This document shows, piece by piece, positions 45,119 to 54,324 of a DNA stretch of 64,000 nt. The stretch's first letter is position 1. Each line of letters opens with the position of its first letter. The translations under genes and the position numbers were made by a program. The notes beneath the pieces are model-generated. The model did no database searches. It saw nothing but the letters and a program-made list of their open reading frames with translations, and had not been told where the DNA came from. The DNA comes from Clostridia bacterium. Lineage in GTDB: Bacteria > Bacillota > Clostridia > Lutisporales > Lutisporaceae. The stretch spans positions 1-64,000 of the forward strand of contig DASPIR010000023.1 in NCBI GenBank assembly GCA_035628995.1, in the 5' to 3' direction.

Positions 45119-45906
45119 ATAAACACAGGTTTTCTGTCTTTGAAAATTGTATAATACTTGAAGCCCATATTTGAAAGCAGTGTCAGGGCGCTATTGAATT
45201 CATAACCTAAAGTGGTAGGGATGTGTGAGTCGGAGCCTAAAGTAATTATTTCTCCTCCGAGAAAACGATAAAGCTTGAGTATATCCGGCAGTGGATGGAA
45301 GGAAGATAGACCGTATCGAAGTCCGGAGGTGTTAACCTCTATGCCTCTATTTGAATTAACAAGCTTGGACAGCACATTATGTATGAGTCCCTTATAAACA
45401 TCATAGGAAAACCCCTTTTCATTCTTATAAAGGTATCGTCTGATACCATCCAAGTGTCCAAGCACATCAAAGTCTTTGAAATTGTCAATACACTGAAGCA
45501 TGTCCCTGAAATAATTAAGAATGCCTTCATCATGTGTTATCCCATCAAGAAATGACCCATCATATAAATCCTTTTTATTAACACAATGTATCGAGCCTAT
45601 TATAAAGTCAAAATTCTTGTCTCTAAGAAGAGCTTCATCTTGAGCGATGATATGAGGCTGCATTCCCAGTTCTATTCCTGAATATATTTCAAAATCCTCA
45701 GGAAATAAAGCTCTGATACTGTTCAGTTCATTTATATAATCAGTGTATGAGAAATCAAAACTGATCTGTGTGCTAGGATAATCCAAGTCAACATGATCGG
45801 TAAAGCATATGCCCTTTAAGCCTGAGTTCTTTGCGGCCTGAGCCATTGAAAGCATGGATGCGTTTGAATCGTTCGAAAAGTGTGAATGAATATGAAAATC
45901 GTACAT
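45109..45906 (-). CDS. PHP-domain phosphatase (HisK-type histidinol-phosphatase family)
   Basis: 265 aa. PHP metal-binding motifs: DFHIHSHFSND, CFTDHVDLD, SGIELGMQP, GSIHCVNKK, VLGHLDGIRR and TLGSDSHIPTTLG. The family includes HisK histidinol-phosphate phosphatases, but no his genes are nearby, so the substrate is uncertain. It is divergent from the ornithine operon and convergent with its probable regulator. Confidence 0.88.
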   Translation of the reverse strand: MYDFHIHSHFSNDSNASMLSMAQAAKNSGLKGICFTDHVDLDYPSTQISFDFSYTDYINELNSIRALFPEDFEIYSGIELGMQPHIIAQDEALLRDKNFDFIIGSIHCVNKKDLYDGSFLDGITHDEGILNYFRDMLQCIDNFKDFDVLGHLDGIRRYLYKNEKGFSYDVYKGLIHNVLSKLVNSNRGIEVNTSGLRYGLSSFHPLPDILKLYRFLGGEIITLGSDSHIPTTLGYEFNSALTLLSNMGFKYYTIFKDRKPVFIKI

Positions 45907-46112
45907 GATTATATCTCCTTATAGTGCATATATAGATAAATATCTAGTAAATAATACATACAAGATAATTTTATGATTAATATAGAACAAAGTCAATGAT
46001 GTTATCAGAGCTGATGAATGAAAAGTGCAAAATTATTTGCAGTGTTCCAATTTTGACACAAATGACTAGTGTATAGGATAAAAATGCATTTAAAAGCCTA
46101 TAAAAGCAATAT

Positions 46113-46146
46113 GCAAATATATTTGCGCACACGCAAATATATTTGC
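46113..46146. promoter_or_regulatory. Paired palindromes: probable enhancer-binding sites (UAS)
   Basis: GCAAATATATTTGC occurs twice (46113-46126 and 46133-46146), each a perfect 14-bp palindrome. The centres are 20 bp apart, that is on the same face of the helix, and the whole is itself palindromic. They lie ~120-150 bp upstream of the -24/-12 promoter, a typical place for enhancer-binding protein dimers. Confidence 0.7.
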
Positions 46147-46263
46147 ATATTTATGGTCTGTTATATTATTCTGAAATCTCAGGTTTTAAAGTAAGAATTT
46201 GAAATGTGCAGTAATATCAATGCTTACGAATAATACTTCAATAATTTTGTTAATAAAATAATT

Positions 46264-46279
46264 TGGCATGAAGTTTGCT
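46264..46279 (+). promoter_or_regulatory. Sigma-54 (-24/-12) promoter of the ornithine operon
   Basis: TGGCATGAAGTTTGCT matches the sigma-54 consensus TGGCAY-N5-TTGCW; the invariant GG (46265-46266) and GC (46277-46278) are exactly 10 bp apart. It is 48 bp upstream of the first ord start. Confidence 0.85.
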
Positions 46280-46326
46280 ATATATAAATACTAGTGACTA
46301 TAATTATGAATAGGAGGCTTTACATA

Positions 46327-47373
46327 ATGAGAAAAGAGAACATAAAGGTTATTATCTGGGGATTAGGCGCAATGGGCGGCGGAATTGCGGATATGCTGCT
46401 TAAGAAAAAAGGTGTTGAAATCGTTGGTGCCGTGGGCAGAGGAGAAAAAATCGGCAAGAGCATGTATGACTACATCAAGACTGAAAGAGGCAGCAGACCG
46501 GACGTAATAATCGGCACTATGGAAGATGTAATAAAAGAGAAGGCAGCAGATGTTGTACTGACTTGCACAGATTCTTTTACCGCAAAAGCGTTTGATAGAA
46601 TAAAGTATTGTTTGGAAAAGAAGATAAACGTAATATCCAGTGCAGAACAAATGGCTTATCCTAAGGCTCAGGAACCTGAACTTGCAAAGGAACTGGATAA
46701 GATTGCAAAAGCTAATGGTGTAACTGTTCTCGGTACAGGAATCAATCCTGGACTCATGATGGATCTCCTTGTTGTAATTTTCACTGGCGCATGTGAAGAG
46801 GTGGAACACATTACAGCAAGACGTGTAAACAGCTTGTCGCCATTCGGACCTGCAGTTATGGAAGAACAGGGAATAGGCATAACAGTGGATGAATTTAATA
46901 ATGGTGTTAAAACAGGAAAGCTTGCTGGTCATGTAGGCTTTGCAGAATCAATAGGAATGGTATCGGATGCTATAGGCTGGAAGCTTAGCGACTTCAAACA
47001 GAGCATGGAGCCAATAGTAACTGAAGTTGACAGAAAGTCTCCATACGGCTTTGCTAAAGCTGGAGATGTTGCAGGCTGTGCAATGAAGGGCTTTGGTTAT
47101 GTTGATGGTGAGCTGAAGATTGAAATGGATCATCCACAGCAGATAGAGCCTCATCTCGGAGGTACTGAAACTGGAGACTATATAATAATAAAAGGTACAC
47201 CAAATGTAAATATGGCCAATAAACCAGAAATACCTGGTGGAATCGGTACAATTGCTATGTGTGCTAATATGATTCCTCATGTAATAAATGCAAGGCCGGG
47301 TCTGAAGACTATGTTAGACCTTCCAGTGCCAAGAGCAATAATGGGTGACATGAGAGAAATGATAGAAGAATAA
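46327..47373 (+). CDS. ord: 2,4-diaminopentanoate dehydrogenase, paralogue 1
   Basis: 348 aa. It oxidatively deaminates (2R,4S)-2,4-diaminopentanoate to 2-amino-4-oxopentanoate. N-terminal Rossmann fold IIWGLGAMGGGIADML; the second strand ends VGAVGRGEKIGKS with no acidic residue, as is common for NADP(H) users. Conserved VLGTGINPGLMMDLL and SLSPFGPAVMEEQGIG follow. The frame opens 11 codons earlier, but the GGAGG site fits ATG 46327. First gene of the operon, directly behind the sigma-54 promoter. Confidence 0.9.
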   Translation: MRKENIKVIIWGLGAMGGGIADMLLKKKGVEIVGAVGRGEKIGKSMYDYIKTERGSRPDVIIGTMEDVIKEKAADVVLTCTDSFTAKAFDRIKYCLEKKINVISSAEQMAYPKAQEPELAKELDKIAKANGVTVLGTGINPGLMMDLLVVIFTGACEEVEHITARRVNSLSPFGPAVMEEQGIGITVDEFNNGVKTGKLAGHVGFAESIGMVSDAIGWKLSDFKQSMEPIVTEVDRKSPYGFAKAGDVAGCAMKGFGYVDGELKIEMDHPQQIEPHLGGTETGDYIIIKGTPNVNMANKPEIPGGIGTIAMCANMIPHVINARPGLKTMLDLPVPRAIMGDMREMIEE

Positions 47374-47383
47374 GAACAAAAAG

Positions 47384-47425
47384 CGAGGGACATAGAATTT
47401 ATGCTACACATAAATATGTCCCTCG
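47384..47425 (+). other. Intercistronic hairpin between the two ord genes
   Basis: CGAGGGACATA pairs with TATGTCCCTCG with inner pairing TTTATG/CATAAA. There is no T-run after it. It may stabilise the upstream ord mRNA segment or set the ord1:ord2 ratio. Confidence 0.55.
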
Positions 47426-47514
47426 TAAGTTGTCAAGGATGTATTGGTAAATTTTATATATATTCAAACCAATATATGTAGTTTAATCACAACAAGAAAA
47501 GGAGTCGAATACAG

Positions 47515-48576
47515 GTGGAAAACGTAAAGGTAGCAATTTGGGGATTTGGAGCAATGGGAAGCGGTATGGCAAGGATGCTTCTCACAAAGCAGGGAGTAGA
47601 TATAGTCGGTGTATGCGACATGCATCCTGAAAGAGTTGGCAAAAGCATTTATAGTATTTTAGATGTAGCAAAAGGCAGCAGAGATGAAGTAATTATTAAA
47701 GCAAATATTGATGATGTAATATCCGAAGGAAGCTGTGATGTTTGTCTGTGTGCAACGGACTCTTATACCGAAAGAGCATTTCCTAGGCTGAAGCATGTAC
47801 TTGAAAAGAAAATCAATGTAATATCAACAGCAGAAGAAATGTCATATCCTCAGGCTCAAAATCCTGTACTTGCTGCAGAATTGAATAAGATAGCAGAAGC
47901 AAATGGTGTGACTGTACTTGGAACAGGTATCAACCCTGGACTAATAATGGATCTTTTGGTTGTGTGCTTAACAGGCTGCATGACAGATGTGACCCATATA
48001 GAAGCAAAAAGAGTGAACAGCTTATCGCCCTTCGGACCTGCAGTTATGGAAGAGCAAGGAGTAGGCATCACTGTCAAAGAGTTTGAAGAAGGCGTTAAGA
48101 GTGGAACACTAGCAGGCCATGTTGGTTTTGCAGAGTCAATAAACATGATTGGTGATGCAATTGGTTGGGAAGTAGAGAAATTCGAACAGCAGATGAAACC
48201 AATTGTGACTAAAGTAGATAGAAAATCCCCTTATGGCTTTGCGGCAGCAGGAAATGTTGCGGGAGTTAACATGACTGGTCAGGGCTATGTTGACGGAGAA
48301 GTAAAAATCGATATGATCCATCCACAGCAGATTGAGCCGGAAATGGAAGGGACACAGACTGGAGACTATATTACAATAAAAGGTACTCCTGAGGTCAATA
48401 TGGCAATAAAGCCTGAAGTTCAAGGCGGATTAGGCACTATAGCAATGTGTGTAAACATGATTCCCCAGGTAATTAACTCGGAACCTGGATTAAAGAGTAT
48501 GATAGATCTTCCTATACCAAGAGCAATAATGGGAGATATGAGAAAGTTTATAAAGAGAAATAAAGGAGTGTTGTAA
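47515..48576 (+). CDS. ord: 2,4-diaminopentanoate dehydrogenase, paralogue 2
   Basis: 353 aa, homologous to the upstream gene over its full length (same GTGINPGLIMDLLVV and SLSPFGPAVMEEQG blocks). Here the second Rossmann strand ends VGVCDMHPERVGKS, with an Asp as expected for NAD(H) binding, unlike paralogue 1. It starts at GTG after AAAGGAG. ortA begins 2 bp after its stop. Confidence 0.9.
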   Translation: MENVKVAIWGFGAMGSGMARMLLTKQGVDIVGVCDMHPERVGKSIYSILDVAKGSRDEVIIKANIDDVISEGSCDVCLCATDSYTERAFPRLKHVLEKKINVISTAEEMSYPQAQNPVLAAELNKIAEANGVTVLGTGINPGLIMDLLVVCLTGCMTDVTHIEAKRVNSLSPFGPAVMEEQGVGITVKEFEEGVKSGTLAGHVGFAESINMIGDAIGWEVEKFEQQMKPIVTKVDRKSPYGFAAAGNVAGVNMTGQGYVDGEVKIDMIHPQQIEPEMEGTQTGDYITIKGTPEVNMAIKPEVQGGLGTIAMCVNMIPQVINSEPGLKSMIDLPIPRAIMGDMRKFIKRNKGVL

Positions 48577-48577
48577 A

Positions 48578-48889
48578 ATGAACTCAGCGAAAAAAGGTGA
48601 CTGGGTACAAATACACCAGATTGTCCTTAAACCTGAGGAGAGAGCACCACAGGTTCCAGACGACACCAAGAAGGTACCTCTGGAGCTTTGGGTAAAGGGC
48701 ATAGCTCTTCAAGATGCTAAAATTGGTGCGATAGTTGAAATCGAAACCACCACAGGGCGAAAGGTTAAAGGCGAGCTGACAGCAGTAAATCCCAGATACG
48801 AGCATGACTTTGGTCAATTTATACCTGAGCTTTTAAAGGTAGATATGCAGCTTAAGGAAATACTCTTTGGAGGTGATTCAAATGAGTAA
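48578..48889 (+). CDS. ortA: 2-amino-4-ketopentanoate thiolase, alpha subunit
   Basis: 103 aa small subunit of the PLP-dependent thiolase that splits 2-amino-4-ketopentanoate with CoA into alanine and acetyl-CoA. It starts GDWVQIHQIVLKPEERAPQV and has a beta-rich segment VEIETTTGRKVKGELTAV. It overlaps ortB by 8 nt. Confidence 0.92.
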   Translation: MNSAKKGDWVQIHQIVLKPEERAPQVPDDTKKVPLELWVKGIALQDAKIGAIVEIETTTGRKVKGELTAVNPRYEHDFGQFIPELLKVDMQLKEILFGGDSNE

Positions 48890-50303
48890 AGATATGTCAT
48901 ACGCAGCAGTCATGGGAAGAAAAAATGAAATAATGAAGCAGGCAATAGGCATTGACTATAGTGTATTTGAATCAGGAAGCATTTCCTTTGATTATGAGAG
49001 AATGATGAGAGAAGCCGGATATACATTGGAAGAAATGCAAAAGATACAAGCTGAAACAAGTGTAGGAAATACGCCAATTGTAGAACTTAGAAATTTAACT
49101 GAATTAGCTAGAAAGATAGCTCCGAAAGGAAAAGGAGCAAGGATTTTCATAAAGGATGAAGCAGTAAATCCTTCTGGAAGCTTTAAAGCAAGAAGAGCAG
49201 CTACTTCTGTTTATCATGCAAAAAAGAATGGTTATAAAGGAGTAATAACTGCTACAAGCGGCAATTATGGTGCGGCAGTGGCATCACAGGCTGCAAAGAG
49301 AGGGCTGAAATGCATTGTTGTACAGGAATGCTATGACAGCAGGATGATAGGACAGCCTGAAATAATGGAAAAACAGCGCGCATGTGAAGCATATGGCGCA
49401 GAGGTAGTTCAGCTTACTGTTGGACCTGAGCTTTTCTACACATTCCTTAATTTGCTTGAAGAAACAGGTTACTTTAATGCATCATTATATACACCTTTCG
49501 GAATTGCTGGGGTTGAAACCTTAGGCTATGAGCTTTCCATGCAGTTCAGAGAAAAACTGGGCAAGGATCCTGACAAGGTTGTTATAACAAATGCAGGGGG
49601 CGGTAATGTGACAGGTACTGCAAGGGGACTGATAAAAGCAGGTGCAAAGGATGTTGAAGTCGTTGGCGCAAGTGTTGACCTTTCAGGCCTTCATATGGCT
49701 TCTGACAAGGACTTCAATAGAAAATCCTTTACAACTGGACATACAGGCTTTGGAATACCATTTGCAACCTGGCCTGACAGGGCGGACGTTCCAAGAAACG
49801 CGGCAAGGCCTCTCAGATACCTAGACAGGTATGTGCTTGTAAAGCAGGGCGAGGTATTCTATATAACAGAAGCACTCTCAGTGCTTGAAGGATTGGAAAG
49901 AGGACCTGCAGGAAATACATCACTCACAGCAGCCTTTGCTTTGGCACAGGAAATGGATGAGGATCAGATCATAGTTGTTCAGGAAACTGAATACACAGGT
50001 GCAGGAAAGAGTCCGATGCCCCAGCTTAGCTTTGCAAAAGAAAACGGTATTGAGATATTGTTCGGTAATCCTGACCGTGATGAACCAGGCAAGAACATTA
50101 TACTTCCGGCTCATCCATCAGATATTAAGGTAAGAGATTATGAAATAGACAAGGCAAGAGCATCTTATATAAAGAACTGTATTAACAATTACAAGGTAAC
50201 AGAAATCACCAAAGAAGACCTTGATTTCCTTATGAAGGAAGTAAAAGCAGATAGCAAGTTTGTAGAAGACATATTAAAAAATTTGAACGTAAAAGTGAAA
50301 TAA
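48882..50303 (+). CDS. ortB: 2-amino-4-ketopentanoate thiolase, beta subunit
   Basis: 473 aa fold-type II PLP protein related to threonine synthase. PLP lysine segment AVNPSGSFKARRAATS, and phosphate-binding glycine loop NAGGGNVTG. The start at ATG 48882 has GGAGGTGATT and overlaps the ortA end; a frame opening at 48867 lies inside ortA. It makes acetyl-CoA and alanine with OrtA. Confidence 0.94.
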   Translation: MSKDMSYAAVMGRKNEIMKQAIGIDYSVFESGSISFDYERMMREAGYTLEEMQKIQAETSVGNTPIVELRNLTELARKIAPKGKGARIFIKDEAVNPSGSFKARRAATSVYHAKKNGYKGVITATSGNYGAAVASQAAKRGLKCIVVQECYDSRMIGQPEIMEKQRACEAYGAEVVQLTVGPELFYTFLNLLEETGYFNASLYTPFGIAGVETLGYELSMQFREKLGKDPDKVVITNAGGGNVTGTARGLIKAGAKDVEVVGASVDLSGLHMASDKDFNRKSFTTGHTGFGIPFATWPDRADVPRNAARPLRYLDRYVLVKQGEVFYITEALSVLEGLERGPAGNTSLTAAFALAQEMDEDQIIVVQETEYTGAGKSPMPQLSFAKENGIEILFGNPDRDEPGKNIILPAHPSDIKVRDYEIDKARASYIKNCINNYKVTEITKEDLDFLMKEVKADSKFVEDILKNLNVKVK

Positions 50304-50317
50304 ATGGAGGGATAAGA

Positions 50318-50668
50318 ATGAAACGTGCTGATGATTACGAGGTAAGGAGAGAGCATCTTAAAAACCTTACTGACGATGAGTTGAAAAAGAAATTCTGGGA
50401 TCTTGCAGAAAAAGTAGTTGAGCCAATGCTTGAGCTTGGTTACAAGAACACAACTCCGGCAATAGAAAGAAGTATTCTTCTTAGAATGGGTTTCTCAAGT
50501 CTTGAAGTAAAGCCGATCGTAGAAGGCGTTATTAAAAAGGGACTTATGGGAAAGGGTGCAGGTAATGTTGTATGGAGACTTTCCAAAAAGCTTGGAGTTT
50601 CTGTACGAGAAGCTGGCCTAAGTCTTTCTGAAGGCAAAAATTGGGATGAAGTCGAAAAATTGTTTTAA
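50318..50668 (+). CDS. oraS: D-ornithine 4,5-aminomutase, small subunit
   Basis: 116 aa. RADDYEVRREHLKNLTDDEL N-terminus and LLRMGFSSLEVKPIVEG are typical. It completes the OraE heterodimer that moves the terminal amino group of D-ornithine, giving 2,4-diaminopentanoate. ATG after TGGAGGG. Confidence 0.94.
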   Translation: MKRADDYEVRREHLKNLTDDELKKKFWDLAEKVVEPMLELGYKNTTPAIERSILLRMGFSSLEVKPIVEGVIKKGLMGKGAGNVVWRLSKKLGVSVREAGLSLSEGKNWDEVEKLF

Positions 50669-50682
50669 AGGAGGGGAAACTT

Positions 50683-52887
50683 ATGAAATTAGATCCGAAC
50701 AAAAAGATAGATATAAAAGAACTGCTTCAAGATCTTGATAGTTACAGACCAAGAAGAAGGGGCTGGCACTGGAGAGACGGAAGGAACGAGAAAAGGACAA
50801 TAGGAGATTTTGAATTCCATGAGACTTCTGAAAGTCTCAAGAACTATATTCCCCTGCCGGGAAGCAGAGGCTTCAATTATATTGATCCACAGCCGGACTG
50901 CGTAGTAACAACTGAGATAGCTTCAGGAAGGTTCGAGGACGATATAAGAAGAATGAGAATGGCAGCTTGGCATGGTGCTGACCATATAATGGTTATAAGA
51001 ACTATGGGACAATCTCACATTGACTCACTTATAGAAGGTACAACTCAGGGTATCGGCGGTATTGCCGTTACAAGAAAACAGTGCAGAGCAACAAGAAAAG
51101 CTCTCGATATGATAGAGGATGAAGTAGGAAGACCGATTAACTTCCATTCATATATATCCGGTGTTGCAGGACCTGACATAGCTGTTATGTTTGCAGAAGA
51201 AGGCGTTAACGGAGCTCATCAGGACCCTCAGTACAACGTATTATACAGAAACGTAAACATGGTCAGAAGCTTTGCAGACGCTTGTGAAGCAAAGAAGATC
51301 ATGTCCTGGGCAAACATACTGCAGATAGACGGTGCGCATAATGCCAATGCTACTGCAATGAAAGCTTGGAAAGTAAGACCTGAGCTTATGGTGCAGCATG
51401 CAATAAACAGTATATTCTCAAGGAAGATAGGCATGAAGGCAGAAAACATAGCGCTTTCAACAGTACCGCCGACAGCACCGCCGGCTCCTCGTATGAGAAT
51501 TGACCTGCCATATGCTGTAGCACTTAGGGATTTCTTCTCTGAATATAAGATGAGAGCACAGCAGAATACAAAATATATGGAATCAGACATGAGGGAAGCA
51601 ACAGTTACACATACACTGGACCTCTTGATTTCCAGACTTACAAGCGCTGACATACAGTCAACAATAACTCCTGATGAAGGAAGAAATGTACCGTGGCATT
51701 ATAACAACATAGCTGCAATCAGCACAGCAAAACAGGCTCTTAATGGCATGGACGGACTTCGCGAAATGGTAAAGCTGGACAGAGAAGGACCTTTGGGAGA
51801 TGAAGTCAGAGAGCTCAAAGAAAGAGCAGTGCTCTTCATGGAAGAAATACTTGAAGTAGGCGGCTATTTCAAGGCTGTAGAAAATGGCTTCTTCATAGAC
51901 AGCGGTAATTATCCGGAAAGAAATGGAGACGGTATTCCGAGGCAGATTGATGGCGGTATAGGTGTAGGAATGATATTCGAAAGAGATAAGGACTACTTTG
52001 CTCCTGTATCCGTTCACTATGGCTACAACAACATACCTGCTGAATTAAAGAAAGCTTCTGATGCTATAGGCGGCGATACCTTCGAAGATCCTTCAAAGAT
52101 AATTTATGTAGATGAGCTGGATGAATACGATAACGTGAACACAAGGCTCAAGGATCTCGATAAATATTATGAGTCAGATGTAGTAAAGCCTGAGGTTGAG
52201 TGGAGAGCAGACGGAGTTGTATCTACTACTATATTCCTGCCCCTTGATGAAAGAACTGCAGAGTTTGCAGCTATAAAATGCGGTGAGAAGCTTGGTCTTG
52301 AGGATGTGACAGTAGTTCACAAACAGGCAATGCATCCTTCAGAGGGTACATTGGTTGAGATAAAAGGAAGAGTTAAATTTGATATAAATGTTAAAGAGCT
52401 TGTAATACCTGAGAAGGTAGTTGTAATGTCAGAAGAAGAAATCAGAGCTGATATCGCAGCAAAACCAATGTTCGTCGTTGCTGCTACAGTAGGAAGTGAT
52501 GAACACTCAGTAGGTATGAAGGAAACCTTAGATATAAAGCACGGTGGAATTGAGAAATTTGGTGTAAAATATCTGTACCTCGGAACCTCCTGCCCTGTTG
52601 AAAAACTGGTTGATGCAGCTATAGAGACCAATGCGGATGCAATACTTGCCAGCACAATCATTACTCATGATGATGTACATCTAAAGAATATGAGAAAGAT
52701 TCATGAGCTCTGTATCGAAAAAGGTATAAGAGATAAGGTGATGATAATTGTAGGCGGAACTCAGGTTTCAAATGAAATTGCTGTGGAAGCAGGCATGGAT
52801 GCAGGCTTTGGAAGAGGATCACATGGTATTGACGTAGCCAGCTACATGGTTAAGAGAAGAAGGGAAAAGCAGAAGGATGGAAATTAG
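50683..52887 (+). CDS. oraE: D-ornithine 4,5-aminomutase, large subunit
   Basis: 734 aa B12- and PLP-dependent radical mutase. TIM-barrel part with QSHIDSLIEGTTQGIGGIAV and NFHSYISGVAGPDIAVMFAE. The C-terminal Rossmann cobalamin domain has the base-off motif DEHSVG near 605 and GTSCP and IIVGGTQ segments. The PLP lysine should lie in the KETLDIKHGG stretch. The MutL-like gene overlaps its 3' end. Confidence 0.96.
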   Translation: MKLDPNKKIDIKELLQDLDSYRPRRRGWHWRDGRNEKRTIGDFEFHETSESLKNYIPLPGSRGFNYIDPQPDCVVTTEIASGRFEDDIRRMRMAAWHGADHIMVIRTMGQSHIDSLIEGTTQGIGGIAVTRKQCRATRKALDMIEDEVGRPINFHSYISGVAGPDIAVMFAEEGVNGAHQDPQYNVLYRNVNMVRSFADACEAKKIMSWANILQIDGAHNANATAMKAWKVRPELMVQHAINSIFSRKIGMKAENIALSTVPPTAPPAPRMRIDLPYAVALRDFFSEYKMRAQQNTKYMESDMREATVTHTLDLLISRLTSADIQSTITPDEGRNVPWHYNNIAAISTAKQALNGMDGLREMVKLDREGPLGDEVRELKERAVLFMEEILEVGGYFKAVENGFFIDSGNYPERNGDGIPRQIDGGIGVGMIFERDKDYFAPVSVHYGYNNIPAELKKASDAIGGDTFEDPSKIIYVDELDEYDNVNTRLKDLDKYYESDVVKPEVEWRADGVVSTTIFLPLDERTAEFAAIKCGEKLGLEDVTVVHKQAMHPSEGTLVEIKGRVKFDINVKELVIPEKVVVMSEEEIRADIAAKPMFVVAATVGSDEHSVGMKETLDIKHGGIEKFGVKYLYLGTSCPVEKLVDAAIETNADAILASTIITHDDVHLKNMRKIHELCIEKGIRDKVMIIVGGTQVSNEIAVEAGMDAGFGRGSHGIDVASYMVKRRREKQKDGN

Positions 52888-54229
52888 TGTATTGGTCGCT
52901 GAAATAGGCAGCACCACTACAGTAGTTAATGCATTTGACGGGATTTTAAGCCCTTGTCCGAAATTTGTCGGACAGGGGCAAGCTCCCACTACGGTATTGA
53001 ACGGTGATGTTACCGTAGGGCTTAAAGGTGCTGTAGAGGACCTTAAAAGAAACCTGGGAGAAAAAGAGCTTACATGGGAGGAATTCCTTGCAACCAGCAG
53101 CGCAGCAGGGGGGCTTAGGATGACGGTCCATGGGCTTGTTTATGACATGACGGTTAGAGCTGCCAAAGAGGCTGCACTTGGCGCAGGAGCAATTATAAAG
53201 CATGTAACAGCAGGGAAGCTCAGAAGAACAGATTTAAAGAAGATAGAAGATATAAGGCCGAATATTATATTAGTTGCAGGGGGAGTGGACTACGGAGAGA
53301 GAGATACCGCCCTGCACAATTTTGAAATGATAGCATCAATGGGTCTTGGCATTCCTGTTATCTATGCTGGGAATATCGAAAATCATGAGGAAGTAAGGCT
53401 TATCGCAGAAGAAACTGGTACAAGGCTTTATTTGGTGGAAAATGTATACCCAAAGGTTGATATGCTTAACGTTGAGCCTACAAGAAAAGTCATTCAGGAG
53501 GTCTTTGAAGAGCATATAATACATGCACCGGGAATGACCACTGTCAGGGATATGGTAAAAGGACCTATAATTCCTACGCCGGGAGCGGTAATGGAAGCAG
53601 CAAAGCTTCTGAAGGAGTACCTGGGAGATCTTGTTGTATTCGACGTTGGCGGTGCAACTACAGATGTGCATTCTGTTACAGAAGGCTCGGAAGAAATAAG
53701 CCTTATGCTTATAAGCCCTGAACCTGTGGCTAAGAGGACTGTTGAAGGAGATTTGGGGGTATACGTCAACCTTACCCATATAGTTGAGAAAATAGGCTTG
53801 GAAAATCTTAAAAAGGAATTTGCGGACGCAGAAGAGCTTATAAATAATGTAAAGCCGATTCCCGAGACAGACAGGGAAAAAGAGTTTATAGAAAGATTGA
53901 CTAAAGAAGCTGTGCTTACATCCTTGGAACGCCACGCAGGGATGTTAAGACATCTATATGGTCCTACCGGAAAGAAAACTGTTGCAGAGGGCAAGGATTT
54001 GACCAATGTTAAATACATTATCGGAACCGGAGGAGCTTTAACAAGGCTTCCACACAGAGTAGAAATATTAAAGACGGTAGGAATGCACAGCAAAGGTATT
54101 GAGTTATTTCCGGGAAAGGAAGCTCAGATACTGATTGATAACCATTATATAATGGCGTCTTTAGGGGTGCTTTCCAAAAGATTTCCCGAGGCAGCTCTGG
54201 CACTTATGAGGGAAAGTATGGGAATATAA
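52877..54229 (+). CDS. MutL/GlmL-type protein of B12 aminomutase operons
   Basis: 450 aa ASKHA-fold protein. Phosphate-binding LVAEIGSTTTVVNAF at the N-terminus, VAGGVDYGERDTAL, FDVGGATTDVHSVTEG, and IGTGGALTRLPHR. It belongs to the glutamate-mutase GlmL/MutL family, thought to help reactivate or protect the cobalamin enzyme. It overlaps oraE by 11 nt, tying it to the aminomutase. Confidence 0.92.
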   Translation: MEISVLVAEIGSTTTVVNAFDGILSPCPKFVGQGQAPTTVLNGDVTVGLKGAVEDLKRNLGEKELTWEEFLATSSAAGGLRMTVHGLVYDMTVRAAKEAALGAGAIIKHVTAGKLRRTDLKKIEDIRPNIILVAGGVDYGERDTALHNFEMIASMGLGIPVIYAGNIENHEEVRLIAEETGTRLYLVENVYPKVDMLNVEPTRKVIQEVFEEHIIHAPGMTTVRDMVKGPIIPTPGAVMEAAKLLKEYLGDLVVFDVGGATTDVHSVTEGSEEISLMLISPEPVAKRTVEGDLGVYVNLTHIVEKIGLENLKKEFADAEELINNVKPIPETDREKEFIERLTKEAVLTSLERHAGMLRHLYGPTGKKTVAEGKDLTNVKYIIGTGGALTRLPHRVEILKTVGMHSKGIELFPGKEAQILIDNHYIMASLGVLSKRFPEAALALMRESMGI

Positions 54230-54324
54230 ACTGGTTCGAGGTTCGAGGTGCGGGGTTCGTGCTTATAAGCTGGAGCTTCGAAGAATAAATAAAGGGCGAT
54301 ATAGCTAAAAGTGAGGGATATAGA

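Noticed and set aside
53336-53935. 199-aa antisense open frame in the MutL-like gene
   Set aside because: It is a shadow of a strongly coding gene, with unusual composition and no start signal.
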